Origin: Actinoplanes sp. N902-109
Lineage (GTDB): Bacteria > Actinomycetota > Actinomycetes > Mycobacteriales > Micromonosporaceae
Direction: 5' to 3'
DNA length: 64,000 nt
Assembly: GCF_000389965.1 (NCBI RefSeq)
Contig: NC_021191.1
Location: 7,069,501-7,133,500, forward strand
This document shows positions 1 through 7,307 of the stretch, piece by piece. Both the position numbers and the translations under genes were made by a program. Under the pieces are notes generated by a model. The model searched no databases. It was given only the letters and a program-made list of their open reading frames with translations, and was not told the DNA's origin. The stretch's first letter is position 1, and each line of letters starts with the position of its first letter.

Positions 1-220
1 ACAGATCCATCCCGTACGGACGCAGCCCGAGCCGCCGCAGATGAGCGGTGATCCCGCCCGGACCGCACCCGGCGTCCAGCACCGGACCGGGCCCGGCGAC
101 GGCCGCGAAGCGGGCGAACGTCGCCACCATCGCGGGGTGGTCCGTGGCGAAAGCGCGGACCGTCTCCGCGTAGTTCTCCGCGACCGTGTCGTAGGAGCCG
201 CGCACATCCTGGGCAGCCAT
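1..220 (-). CDS. Class I SAM-dependent methyltransferase, partial (3' end outside window)
   Basis: The visible 73 residues are the N-terminal part of a class I methyltransferase. They begin MAAQDVRGSYDTVAENYAE and reach the SAM-binding loop VLDAGCGPG, followed by GMDL, the acidic end of the next strand. The product should transfer a methyl group from SAM to a small molecule or other acceptor, but the substrate cannot be told from this fragment. I chose the ATG at 220 because AGGA lies about 11 bases upstream; an in-frame ATG at 238 would add six residues. The histidine kinase gene ends 43 bases upstream on the same strand, so the two could share a transcript. The gene runs off the left edge. 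Confidence 0.8.
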   Translation of the reverse strand, partial: MAAQDVRGSYDTVAENYAETVRAFATDHPAMVATFARFAAVAGPGPVLDAGCGPGGITAHLRRLGLRPYGMDL

Positions 221-262
221 GGGCACGCATCCTGCCATGGGCCCCGGGGCTCCGGGTGCCGG

Positions 263-2332
263 TCAGCGCGCGTCGAGCGGAAGCTTGACCAGCACCGTGG
301 TGCCGGGACCGTCGTGGTCGAGAAGTTCGACGCTGCCGTGGTGGCGCTGCACGACCGCGCGGCTCAGCGTGAGGCCCAGGCCGGTGCCGGGAATGGCCCG
401 GTCGCGAGCCCGGCTGGTGCGGTACAGGCCGGTGAACATCTTCTCCCGCTCGTCCGGGGACACGCCGATGCCGGTGTCCGAGACGGCCAGCTCCGCCATC
501 CGGCCGTTGGTGCGCAGGGTGACGGTGACGTGGCCGCCGTCCGGGCTGTACTTGGCCGCGTTGCCGAGCAGGTTGTCCACCACCTGGCGCAGCCGCTTGC
601 CGTCGCCGGGCAGGACCAGCTCGCCGGGCAGGCAGGCGTCGATGGTGAGCGGCTCGCCGATCACGGCCTCCCGGGTCCGGGCCACCGCCTCCCGCACCAC
701 GTCGGCCAGGTCGAGCGGGGTGAGCTGGACGTCGGCGTGCCCGGCGTCGAGCGCGGACAGCTCCAGCAGCTCGGTGATGATGTGCCGCAACTGGGTGGTG
801 TTGCGCTCGATCACCTCCAGCATGGCCGGGCCGTCCTCGGCCAGCGTGGCCGCGTCCGCCTCGCGCAGCAGCTCGGTGTACGCCGCGATGGAGGTGAGCG
901 GGGTGCGCAGTTCGTGCCCGATCAGCGCGAGATACTCGTTCTTGGTCCGGGCGAGCTGGCGCTGCAGGTCCTCCACGAGCAGCCGCTCGACGAACTGCCC
1001 GATGTGCGCGGCGATCCCGGACATCAGCGCGAGCAGCTCGTCGTCGGCGCCCTCGGCGCTGCCGGCGAACACGGTGAGCACGCCGAAGGCCTCCAGCCCG
1101 TGCCGCACCGGGATCGCGAGCGCCGCGTGCAGCTGGGACTCGGCCGCGGTCTCGGCGGAGATCAGGCTCTGCGGGCGGCCCACGTCACGGATCCACAGCG
1201 GCTTACCGGCCTGCCAGGCGCGACCGGCCAGCCCCACCCCGTACGGCAGCTCGTCGGGCACCTCGATGTCGGACTCCCAGCCCGGGGCGCTCCACTGCGC
1301 CGCCGACCGGATCACCCCGGCCGGGTCGTCGACCAGCCACAGCTCGGCATGCGTCCAGCCGAGGGTGCGCACGATGGCTTCGAGCACCCGCGGACCGGCG
1401 GCCTCGATGCCCGGCGCATCGGCCAGCGCGGTGATCACACTCAGCTCGCAGGTGCGGAACCGCTCGGCCCGTTTGCGCCGGGTGACGTCCTGCACCGCCT
1501 GGACCGCGCCCAGGGTGCGCCCGTCCGGCCCGACGATCGGCTGGGCGTCGACCAGGTAGTGCCGGGCCGGCCGGCCGATCCTGTGCACGACCAGCTGCTC
1601 GCCGCGCAGCCGTTCGCCGCGTAAGGCGCGCAGCAGGGTGATGTCCTTCTGCTCCATGGGCCGGCCCTGCGCATCGGTCAGACCGGCGACCGCGGAGTGC
1701 TCGTCCAGTTTCAGCGGCACCCGGGAGTCGCCCCACAACTCGTGCATGCGCGCGTTGACCAGCACGATCCGCCCCTCGGCGTCGCACGCGGTGACCCCGT
1801 CGTGCAGGCTGTCGAGCACCGCGTCGAGGAAGCGCCGCTGCCGGTCGATCTCGTGCCGGTTCAGCTGCTCGGTGATCAACATCGTGCCCACCTGGGCCGC
1901 CTCGGCAAGCGCGGCGATGTCGTCGGGGCTCCAGCGCCGGGGCTCGGGCTCCACCGCGCAGCACATGCCCAGGATGCGCCCGGTCTCGTCGCGGATCGGG
2001 CGGCCGAGAATCGCGCCCGGCCGCCGGTGCGCCCCCTGCTGCACCGGCTCGGGCAGCGCGCCGAGATCGTCGATCACCAGGTCGTCGCCGCCGGTCACGA
2101 TCATGCCGAACAGGCTGCCGGCGATCGGGATGTCAGCGAGCGCCTCGCGGGGCGTCTCCAGCCCGTAGCCGCCGTAGAAGCGCAGCCGGTCGCCCTCGAC
2201 GAAGTACACCAGGCCGCAAGCCGCCCGCAGGGAGCGGGCGAGCAGGGCAGCCAGATGATCAGCAGCGCCGCTGGTCAGCGCGCTTTCTGCCTCGACGCGG
2301 GGCCGCTCGAGGTCAAGATCGCTAGGTGGCAT
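263..2332 (-). CDS. GAF-PAS-GAF sensor histidine kinase
   Basis: A soluble 689-residue sensor kinase with no membrane segment. Order of domains: GAF-like at about 20-155, PAS at about 165-290, a second GAF at about 295-450, the dimerisation and phosphoacceptor domain with GHELRTPLTS (His473), and a C-terminal HATPase with the N-box NLLGNAAKYS and the glycine boxes DTGIGVS and GTGLGLTLS. It should autophosphorylate on His473 in response to a cytoplasmic signal, possibly a small molecule, gas or redox cue sensed by the GAF or PAS domains. No response regulator gene is adjacent, so this is an orphan kinase. The ATG at 2332 follows a strong GGAGG-type ribosome site. The signal is not inferable from sequence. 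Confidence 0.93.
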   Translation of the reverse strand: MPPSDLDLERPRVEAESALTSGAADHLAALLARSLRAACGLVYFVEGDRLRFYGGYGLETPREALADIPIAGSLFGMIVTGGDDLVIDDLGALPEPVQQGAHRRPGAILGRPIRDETGRILGMCCAVEPEPRRWSPDDIAALAEAAQVGTMLITEQLNRHEIDRQRRFLDAVLDSLHDGVTACDAEGRIVLVNARMHELWGDSRVPLKLDEHSAVAGLTDAQGRPMEQKDITLLRALRGERLRGEQLVVHRIGRPARHYLVDAQPIVGPDGRTLGAVQAVQDVTRRKRAERFRTCELSVITALADAPGIEAAGPRVLEAIVRTLGWTHAELWLVDDPAGVIRSAAQWSAPGWESDIEVPDELPYGVGLAGRAWQAGKPLWIRDVGRPQSLISAETAAESQLHAALAIPVRHGLEAFGVLTVFAGSAEGADDELLALMSGIAAHIGQFVERLLVEDLQRQLARTKNEYLALIGHELRTPLTSIAAYTELLREADAATLAEDGPAMLEVIERNTTQLRHIITELLELSALDAGHADVQLTPLDLADVVREAVARTREAVIGEPLTIDACLPGELVLPGDGKRLRQVVDNLLGNAAKYSPDGGHVTVTLRTNGRMAELAVSDTGIGVSPDEREKMFTGLYRTSRARDRAIPGTGLGLTLSRAVVQRHHGSVELLDHDGPGTTVLVKLPLDAR

Positions 2333-2390
2333 GCTCCGACCTCCGCCCTCCAGCGTACGGGTGGGAAAGCGATAAAACCGGCAAACCGCC

Positions 2391-3074
2391 TCAGCGCCGC
2401 CGGTACATCAGGTCGAAGATCTGCCGCCCCGCGCGCACCCCGCGCTGCTCGAACTTGGTGAGCGGACGGTGCTCCGGGCGGGGTGCGTACCCGTCGTACA
2501 GGTTGACCAGGCCGGGATCGCCGTCCAAGGTCCCGGCCATCGCGTCGGCGTAGTGCGCCCAGTCGGTCGCGGCATGGAACAGACCGCCGGGGCGCAAGCG
2601 GTCCCGCAGCAGAGCGACATGCGCGGGCTGGATCAGCCGCCGCTTGTGGTGCCGCGCCTTGGGCCACGGGTCGGGGAAGAACGTGTGCACCGCGTCCAGG
2701 CCGCCCTCGGGGAGCCGCCGCACCAGCTCCATCGCGTCGCCGTGCGCCACCCGCAGGTTGGTCAGCCCGCGCTCCCCGGCCAGGGCCAGCAGATTGCCGA
2801 TGCCCGGCGTGTGCACCTCGACCGCCAGATAGTCGCGCCCCGGATCGGCCGCGGCCATCTGCGCTGTCGACTCACCCATCCCGAAACCGATCTCCAGTAC
2901 GGTCGGAGCGGCGCGCTCGAAGAGCACGGCCGGCTCCAGCGGCGAGCGGTCCCCGTCCTCGATCGTGATCCCGAGCGCGGGCCACAGCTCGGCGAAGGCG
3001 TCGGCATGCCGGTTGCTCATCCGGCCCCGCCGCGGGTGGAACGTGCGTACCGGCCGTGCTGTGGTCCCCTCCAT
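2391..3074 (-). CDS. trmB: tRNA (guanine-N7-)-methyltransferase
   Basis: Catalyses SAM-dependent N7 methylation of G46 in the variable loop of tRNA. Family marks are all present: the SAM loop LEIGFGMGEST, the signature FFPDPWPKARHHKRR, the TDWAHYA segment and the C-terminal TKFEQRG, where the substrate-binding residues lie. The 227-residue length fits the family. I start at the ATG at 3074 (MEGTTARPVRTFHPRRGR) because AAGG lies just upstream. A longer in-frame reading to 3170 would overlap the preceding propeller gene and adds sequence not typical of TrmB. It lies 11 bases downstream of that gene on the same strand. Confidence 0.95.
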   Translation of the reverse strand: MEGTTARPVRTFHPRRGRMSNRHADAFAELWPALGITIEDGDRSPLEPAVLFERAAPTVLEIGFGMGESTAQMAAADPGRDYLAVEVHTPGIGNLLALAGERGLTNLRVAHGDAMELVRRLPEGGLDAVHTFFPDPWPKARHHKRRLIQPAHVALLRDRLRPGGLFHAATDWAHYADAMAGTLDGDPGLVNLYDGYAPRPEHRPLTKFEQRGVRAGRQIFDLMYRRR

Positions 3075-3085
3075 GCCCGGGGACC

Positions 3086-4042
3086 TTACTTCTTCGGCTG
3101 CACGCTCGGCTGCGACCCCTGGTGGAAAGCGGCGCGGGCGCCGGTGGCCGTGTTCAGCACCGTGATCCACGAGCCACCCTTCCCGGTGCTGGTCACCACG
3201 GCCGACGTGCTGTTCACGTACGCCAGCTCCCGGTCCTGAGCCGCGCCCAGGTCCCGCTTCGCCCCGTTGGCGGTGTCGTACTCCACCACATGCACGGGCT
3301 GCTCGTTCTCACCCTGGGCGGCGGCCGTCCACGCCAGCTTCGCCCCGTCACCCCGCCACGCGGGCACCGCCGCGAACCCGTCACCCAGGCTGCCCCCGCC
3401 GTACGCGGCAACGGTCTTTTCGCCGCCGGTGGCCACGGTGCCCACGGTCAGGCAGGCGTCGTAGACCGACTCGCAGTCACCACCGCGGAAGGCGATCCTC
3501 GTGCCGTCCGGCGACCAGGCCACCGCATCGTCCCAGCGCAGCCGCTCGCTCAGCGACCCGGTCGCCGCGGGCTGCGCCACCGGTTCCGCGGGCAGTTCCT
3601 CGCCCCGGCAGTACGCGGGGAACAGCACCTCGGGCACGGCATCGGCGGCGGTCGCCGAGATCCGGTAGACCCCCGGCCCACCCGAGCAGGACTGCGACGC
3701 GAACGCGATGGCCGTGCCGTCCGGCGACCACGACGGCCCACCCGCGGCCCGCGTGGTGATCCGCCGCTTCGCGCTGCCATCGGCCTTCATGGTCCACAAC
3801 TGGCCACCCCGCACGGCGGCGATCAGCTTGCCGTTGGGCGACCAGCGCGGCCGCGACCAGCCCCCGCCGGTCGCGACCCGGGTCTCGGCGGCACCCTTGC
3901 TGACGTACACGTCCCCGCTGCGCACGTACGCGACCAGGCTCCCCACGCCGGGCACCGAAGCGGCCCGCGCGGGCACCCCGCCCACCCCCGCCACCCCGGC
4001 AACCGCCGCCGCCAGCACCGCAACCCGCCCGACAACCCGCAT
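3086..4042 (-). CDS. Secreted TolB-like beta-propeller protein
   Basis: A 318-residue exported protein. The start MRVVGRVAVLAAAVAGVAG is a signal peptide ending near ARAAS. The rest carries repeated WSPDG or WSPNG motifs (WSPNGK, WSPDGTAIAF, WSPDGTRIAF), the hallmark of PD40/WD40-like propeller blades as in TolB. Such proteins usually act as binding scaffolds outside the membrane; no catalytic motif is seen and no ligand can be named. I chose the ATG at 4042 because it starts the signal peptide. It is probably co-transcribed with trmB downstream, although no functional link is known. Confidence 0.85.
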   Translation of the reverse strand: MRVVGRVAVLAAAVAGVAGVGGVPARAASVPGVGSLVAYVRSGDVYVSKGAAETRVATGGGWSRPRWSPNGKLIAAVRGGQLWTMKADGSAKRRITTRAAGGPSWSPDGTAIAFASQSCSGGPGVYRISATAADAVPEVLFPAYCRGEELPAEPVAQPAATGSLSERLRWDDAVAWSPDGTRIAFRGGDCESVYDACLTVGTVATGGEKTVAAYGGGSLGDGFAAVPAWRGDGAKLAWTAAAQGENEQPVHVVEYDTANGAKRDLGAAQDRELAYVNSTSAVVTSTGKGGSWITVLNTATGARAAFHQGSQPSVQPKK

Positions 4043-4230
4043 GTCCCCACGCCCCCCGACGCGCCGTCCTTCGCCTACACCGCAAGCATCGTCGCAACCG
4101 CCTTGCACCTAAGAAGTTCCCACTCCGAAACCCCACCAAATCCGGACCGGACAGCCGACCCCCACTCCCCCGATCGCACCGGCCGGGGCCCCGCCGCCCC
4201 CAGGGGAGGCCGCGCACGGCGGTGGACCGG

Positions 4231-4265
4231 CGGCCACCGGGTGATGGTCGCCGGCCCGGTGGCCG
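4231..4265 (-). terminator. Perfect hairpin downstream of the 4274-4933 gene
   Basis: CGGCCACCGGG at 4231-4241 and its exact complement at 4255-4265 form an 11-bp stem with a 13-base loop. It begins 9 bases past the stop codon of the minus-strand gene. There is no U-tract, which is common for actinobacterial terminators. The role is inferred from position. Confidence 0.5.
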
Positions 4266-4273
4266 TCGGCTGG

Positions 4274-4933
4274 TCAGGCGGCGGCTGTCGTGCTCCACAT
4301 GCTGGAGAAGGCGGCGGCCTCGCCGGCGAGCCAGCGTTCCACGTCCCCGGTCCTGGTGGCGGGGTCCCGGCGATGGGTGATGCCACGGCGGACGTCGACC
4401 AGGACCGGTTCGGCGTTGGGGAGGATCTGGTCCATGTGCCGGGCCATCAGGTGCAGGGTGGCGGTGATGACCTCGGGGGTGGGCGGCTGCTCGTCGAAGT
4501 GGAGGCGGACGGCTTCACGGCGGTTGTCCTCGTACCGCAGGCCGAAGTGGGGGTTGATCTTCACGGCCAGCGGGCCGACCGAGGCGATGGCCTCGCGGGT
4601 CTGGGCGAGACCGACCTGGGCCGGATCGCCGAGCGAGCGCAGATAGGTGAGCGCGCCGGGGCTGACCGCTTCGTAGAGCGGCTGCCACCGCTCCTTCACC
4701 AGACCGGTCACCCCGTCGAGGTAGCTGCCACCGGTGCGGAACGCGATGTCGGCCTTGAGCGCCTTGACGAGCTGGCTGTGCGGGTTGAAGCCGGTGCGGC
4801 GTTCCCGCTGGCGGCGCAGACCCCCCACGAAGGTCGCCTTGGCCGGCCCGGTGCGGGCCACGTAGCGGGTGAAGCCGAGCATCGTCGCGTAGGGCGGGAT
4901 CACAGGAGTCGTTTCGGACATAACGGTCGGCAT
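4274..4933 (-). CDS. Conserved actinobacterial protein of unknown function
   Basis: A 219-residue soluble protein beginning MPTVMSETTPVIPPYATMLG. I do not recognise a catalytic domain. The sequence is basic near the N-terminus (GGLRRQRERRTGF) and ends in a tract (ERWLAGEAAAFSSMWST) that looks helical. From memory, close relatives occur in Streptomyces and related genera without an assigned role. The start at 4933 is preceded by GGGGAG at good spacing; longer starts to 4999 lack one. It sits head-to-head with a broken transposase and next to a cluster of TGCGAG repeats, so it may be a passenger or accessory gene of that lost element. Unlike its neighbours it is intact. Confidence 0.7.
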   Translation of the reverse strand: MPTVMSETTPVIPPYATMLGFTRYVARTGPAKATFVGGLRRQRERRTGFNPHSQLVKALKADIAFRTGGSYLDGVTGLVKERWQPLYEAVSPGALTYLRSLGDPAQVGLAQTREAIASVGPLAVKINPHFGLRYEDNRREAVRLHFDEQPPTPEVITATLHLMARHMDQILPNAEPVLVDVRRGITHRRDPATRTGDVERWLAGEAAAFSSMWSTTAAA

Positions 4934-5046
4934 CACGTTGATCTCCCCGCAGGTCAGGAGCGCTTTTCGTACACACATTCTAATCGATGGGTACGACATT
5001 CCCCACCCGCTGGACGCCTCGGCACATGTCGCGTTCGCGCGAACTC

Positions 5047-5107
5047 TGCGAGTGTCCGGGACAAGTTGCGAGTGATCTTGCGAGGCGTCCGGGAAACCCT
5101 GCGAGTC
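5047..5107 (+). repeat. Cluster of four TGCGAG repeats, candidate transposon-end binding sites
   Basis: TGCGAG occurs at 5047, 5067, 5079 and 5100, each with similar flanks. GTCCGGGA occurs twice (5054 and 5087). The block reads as two related units about 32-33 bases apart, each holding TGCGAG, then GTCCGGGA, then TGCGAGT. Clustered short direct repeats next to a TnsB-like transposase are what one expects of transposase-binding ends in Tn7/Mu-like elements. That reading is an inference. Confidence 0.5.
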
Positions 5108-5132
5108 ACCCGTACGTGCCGGGTCGCTCGCC

Positions 5133-5630
5133 GAAAAACGATGGTCTTCCGGTCCGGGCGGATCTGACCATCGCGGTTGATGTCACCACCCGCACGATCG
5201 GCGCCGCGGTGCTGCGCCCGGTCGGCACGAAAGCGGTCGATGCGGCGCTGCTGCCGGCCAAGATGCCGGTCCCCGAGCCGATGCGGCCGGGCTGGGCGAA
5301 CGCGCTGCGTTTGTCGGCGTCGCGGATGCCGCACGCCCGGCTGGTCGACATCGACACCCGCATGTGGGAGGCCGCGGCCCGGCCGGTGATCGTCCCGGAT
5401 CAGATCGTCATCGACCACGGCAGCGTGTTCGTCTCGGAAACCTTCGTCCGGGCCGGCAACCGGCTCGGGATCTCCGTCCAGCCGGCCCGCAAGGGCACCG
5501 CGCCCGACAAGGGCGTTGTCGAGGCCACCAACGCCGCAGTCACAATGCTGTTCGCGCAGCACGTCGCCGGCTACACCGGCGGCAACCCGACCACCGTCCT
5601 GGAGTGCTGGCAGCGAGTTGACGTCAACCG
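5133..5630 (+). pseudogene. TnsB/Mu-like (rve, DDE) transposase remnant
   Basis: Translation in the frame from about 5133 gives a clear retroviral-integrase-fold core: ADLTIAVDVTTRTIGAAVLR, then PEPMRPGWANALRLSASR, VPDQIVIDHGSVFVSE and GISVQPARKGTAPDKGVVEAT. This matches the large actinobacterial transposases of the TnsB/Mu type. The second catalytic Asp (IDHG) and the Glu (VVEAT) are present. The N-terminal DNA-binding part and the first Asp are missing, and homology ends near YTGGNPTTVLECWQR, before the C-terminal domain. Roughly 160 of an expected 600-700 residues survive, so it cannot be active. The 5' break lies directly after the TGCGAG repeats and the 3' break abuts a MobC-like fragment. 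Confidence 0.75.
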
Positions 5631-5632
5631 AT

Positions 5633-5722
5633 GCGTTGTCGGACGAGGGGTTGCAGCAGGTCCGTGAGGCGGCGGGGAGGGCTCAACTGACTCCGACTGG
5701 CTATGCCGGCGAGGGTGCCGAG
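5633..5722 (+). pseudogene. MobC/relaxosome-like protein fragment
   Basis: About 30 codons read ALSDEGLQQVREAAGRAQLTP and continue TGYAGEGAE. This resembles the ribbon-helix-helix mobilisation proteins of actinobacterial plasmids and integrative elements, which share the pattern LSDEE...V...AA.RAG.TPTGYAAEAA. There is no start codon or remainder of the gene. It is sandwiched between two transposase fragments. The identification rests on a short match from memory and is tentative. Confidence 0.4.
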
Positions 5723-5792
5723 ACTTCGATCCGGCACGTACTTCCCGGACTGGCTGCTCGAGCGTCGTAAGCGGACCGAAGCTGCCCTGATC
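5715..5792 (+). pseudogene. IS256/Mutator-type transposase fragment
   Basis: The 26-codon stretch VPRLRSGTYFPDWLLERRKR, followed by TEAALI, is the conserved segment of IS256-family transposases that precedes the second catalytic region. Intact copies read ..LR.GTYFP.WLLE.R.RAE.AL.... Nothing else of the transposase is present on either side, so this is a relic rather than an insertion sequence. Confidence 0.65.
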
Positions 5793-5919
5793 AGGTCGTC
5801 GCGACCTGACAGGGAGGCTGATGGGGCAACGAGTCACGAACGGCGACGAGCGTTTGGGCACCCGAGGCGGAGCCCGCTCAGGGGGTCGTCGCCCATGGCG
5901 GGCTGCGCTGGCATCGACC

Positions 5920-6204
5920 TCACTGGCGGGTGTCGAAGGCCTCAACCGCTCGCTGAACAGCTCGACCAAGGTCAGCACCATCGAGTCGAATCGGTCCGGC
6001 CTCGTCGCCGATGCCCGAGATCACCACAGTGAACATCTTCGGGTTGACGCCGTCGGTCCGCTCTCCGTCAACCTTGATCAGCATCGACGCGCCGGTTGCC
6101 GCTACTGCGCGCAGCAATGGGTCCAGCTGCTCCAGCGCCAACTGGGCACCATCGAGATCCACGTCAGCTCGCCACACCGGCACAGACCCGTGTTCCGCGT
6201 TCAC
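5920..6204 (-). CDS. Hypothetical protein, divergent partner of 6259-6636
   Basis: A small acidic protein (about 94 residues from the GTG at 6204) reading ADVDLDGAQLALEQLDPLLR, then ATGASMLIKVDGERTDGVNP and ending in RAVEAFDTRQ. It looks like a compact alpha/beta protein and I recognise no family. An ATG at 6285 would give 121 residues but would overlap the divergent neighbour; that start has GAAGGG close by, so it cannot be excluded. The base composition is slightly less GC-rich than the flanks, which fits a mobile or accessory origin. Function unknown. Confidence 0.5.
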   Translation of the reverse strand: MNAEHGSVPVWRADVDLDGAQLALEQLDPLLRAVAATGASMLIKVDGERTDGVNPKMFTVVISGIGDEAGPIRLDGADLGRAVQRAVEAFDTRQ

Positions 6205-6258
6205 CCGGTCATCCAAGCATCTGATCGAGGCAAGATCAGGCTCGCTACCTTTCACGGC

Positions 6259-6636
6259 ATGCCGCTTCGGGATCAGCCAGCCCATGAACCCTTCGAGAGC
6301 CGAGACCTCGAACTCGGCGCGGCCCTACGCGCGTGGACCGAAACTCACTCGCGATCCTTCGAAATCCAGCTTCACGGACCCCTTGACGCTCCAGGCATGG
6401 ATCCGACTTGGCTGCTTCGCATCTCAGGGGACGCCCTCGAAGCCGAACTGTTTCTCTTCTACGGGCCATACGTCGATGTCTCGGCACTCCGGTCCACGCG
6501 ACCCCAAGACGATCTCTATGTCGGCGGCGAGAACGACATCACGCCCAGCCGACTCACCGAGATGCTCGACGAACTCGCCGCAGTGCAGAACGGCGCCCCG
6601 ATGCCCACCTGGCTGCTCCCCACGCCGAACAACTGA
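6259..6636 (+). CDS. Hypothetical protein, divergent partner of 5920-6204
   Basis: A 125-residue acidic protein starting MPLRDQPAHEPFESRDLELG and ending in LDELAAVQNGAPMPTWLLP plus a few residues. It has no signal peptide or membrane segment and no motif I recognise. The size, acidity and setting beside a divergent small gene in a mobile-element scrapyard would suit an immunity- or antitoxin-like protein, but nothing in the sequence proves that. The ribosome site before the ATG is poor. The upstream extension of this frame is antisense to the neighbouring gene and is probably not translated. Confidence 0.5.
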   Translation: MPLRDQPAHEPFESRDLELGAALRAWTETHSRSFEIQLHGPLDAPGMDPTWLLRISGDALEAELFLFYGPYVDVSALRSTRPQDDLYVGGENDITPSRLTEMLDELAAVQNGAPMPTWLLPTPNN

Positions 6637-6667
6637 CTCCGACGCACGAAGGTCAAAACCGGGGACG

Positions 6668-7252
6668 TCAGGACCGGCCCCGCCGGCGCACCAGGGGCAG
6701 GAAGACCTCGTCGACGATGTCGACGATAATCCCGTCGGCGACGGTGGGTACGCCGCGGGTCACGAACTCGTTGCGCAGCAGCACCATCGCCACGGTGGCC
6801 ACCCGCGGGTGCAGGGCCTCGGGGGCGGCCTCGCCCCGGGCCACCGCGCGGCCCAGCACCAGCAGCCACATCGCGGTCATCGCGTCGGCGGACTGCTCGG
6901 GCAGCTGCCCGGTCAGGGCCTGCGCTCCCCCGGCGGCGGCCAGCAGTTCGCGCAGGATCGCGCCGAGCGGTGAGCTGAGGTGCTGGTTGGCCCGGCGCAG
7001 CAGCTCCAGGGCGTCGGCGCGCAGGCTGCCGGTGTCCGGCGGCTGGATCTCGGTCGTCAGTTTCTTGTACGCGGCCACGCCGAGCGCCAGCCGGTCCGGC
7101 CAGCGCCGGTAGATGGCGTTCTTGTTGGTGCCCGCGCGTTTGGCGACCCGGTCCATCGTCAGCGCGGCGAAGCCGGTCTCGCTGAGTTCGTCCGCGGCGG
7201 CCTGCAGGATCGCCTCCTCCAGGGCCGCGCCGCGGCGCCGGGTGTTCTCCAT
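6668..7252 (-). CDS. TetR/AcrR-family transcriptional repressor
   Basis: A 194-residue regulator. The N-terminal helix-turn-helix is clear (ILQAAADELSETGFAALTMD, then AGTNKNAIYRRWPDR at about 25-60). The C-terminal half is the variable ligand-binding domain. It is transcribed away from the gene at 7308, and a near-perfect 21-bp palindrome lies between the two starts. It therefore probably represses both itself and that gene. The ligand is unknown. Confidence 0.92.
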   Translation of the reverse strand: MENTRRRGAALEEAILQAAADELSETGFAALTMDRVAKRAGTNKNAIYRRWPDRLALGVAAYKKLTTEIQPPDTGSLRADALELLRRANQHLSSPLGAILRELLAAAGGAQALTGQLPEQSADAMTAMWLLVLGRAVARGEAAPEALHPRVATVAMVLLRNEFVTRGVPTVADGIIVDIVDEVFLPLVRRRGRS

Positions 7253-7263
7253 GACCCTCCTTA

Positions 7264-7284
7264 TAGGGTACGGTCAGTACCTTA
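7264..7284. promoter_or_regulatory. Probable TetR operator
   Basis: The site is TA-G-GGTAC-GGTCA-GTACC-T-TA. Arms GGTAC (7267-7271) and GTACC (7277-7281) are perfect, with the outer TA...TA pairing and one mismatch. It lies 12 bases before the TetR start and 24 before the GTG of the divergent gene, where bound repressor would block both promoters. Confidence 0.65.
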
Positions 7285-7307
7285 AACCGACGAGCAGAGG
7301 AGCAGTC

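Noticed and set aside
3056..5167. 703-codon open frame on the plus strand
   Set aside because: It is antisense to trmB, the propeller and the orphan gene, which are all supported by family motifs. High GC content leaves such shadow frames open.
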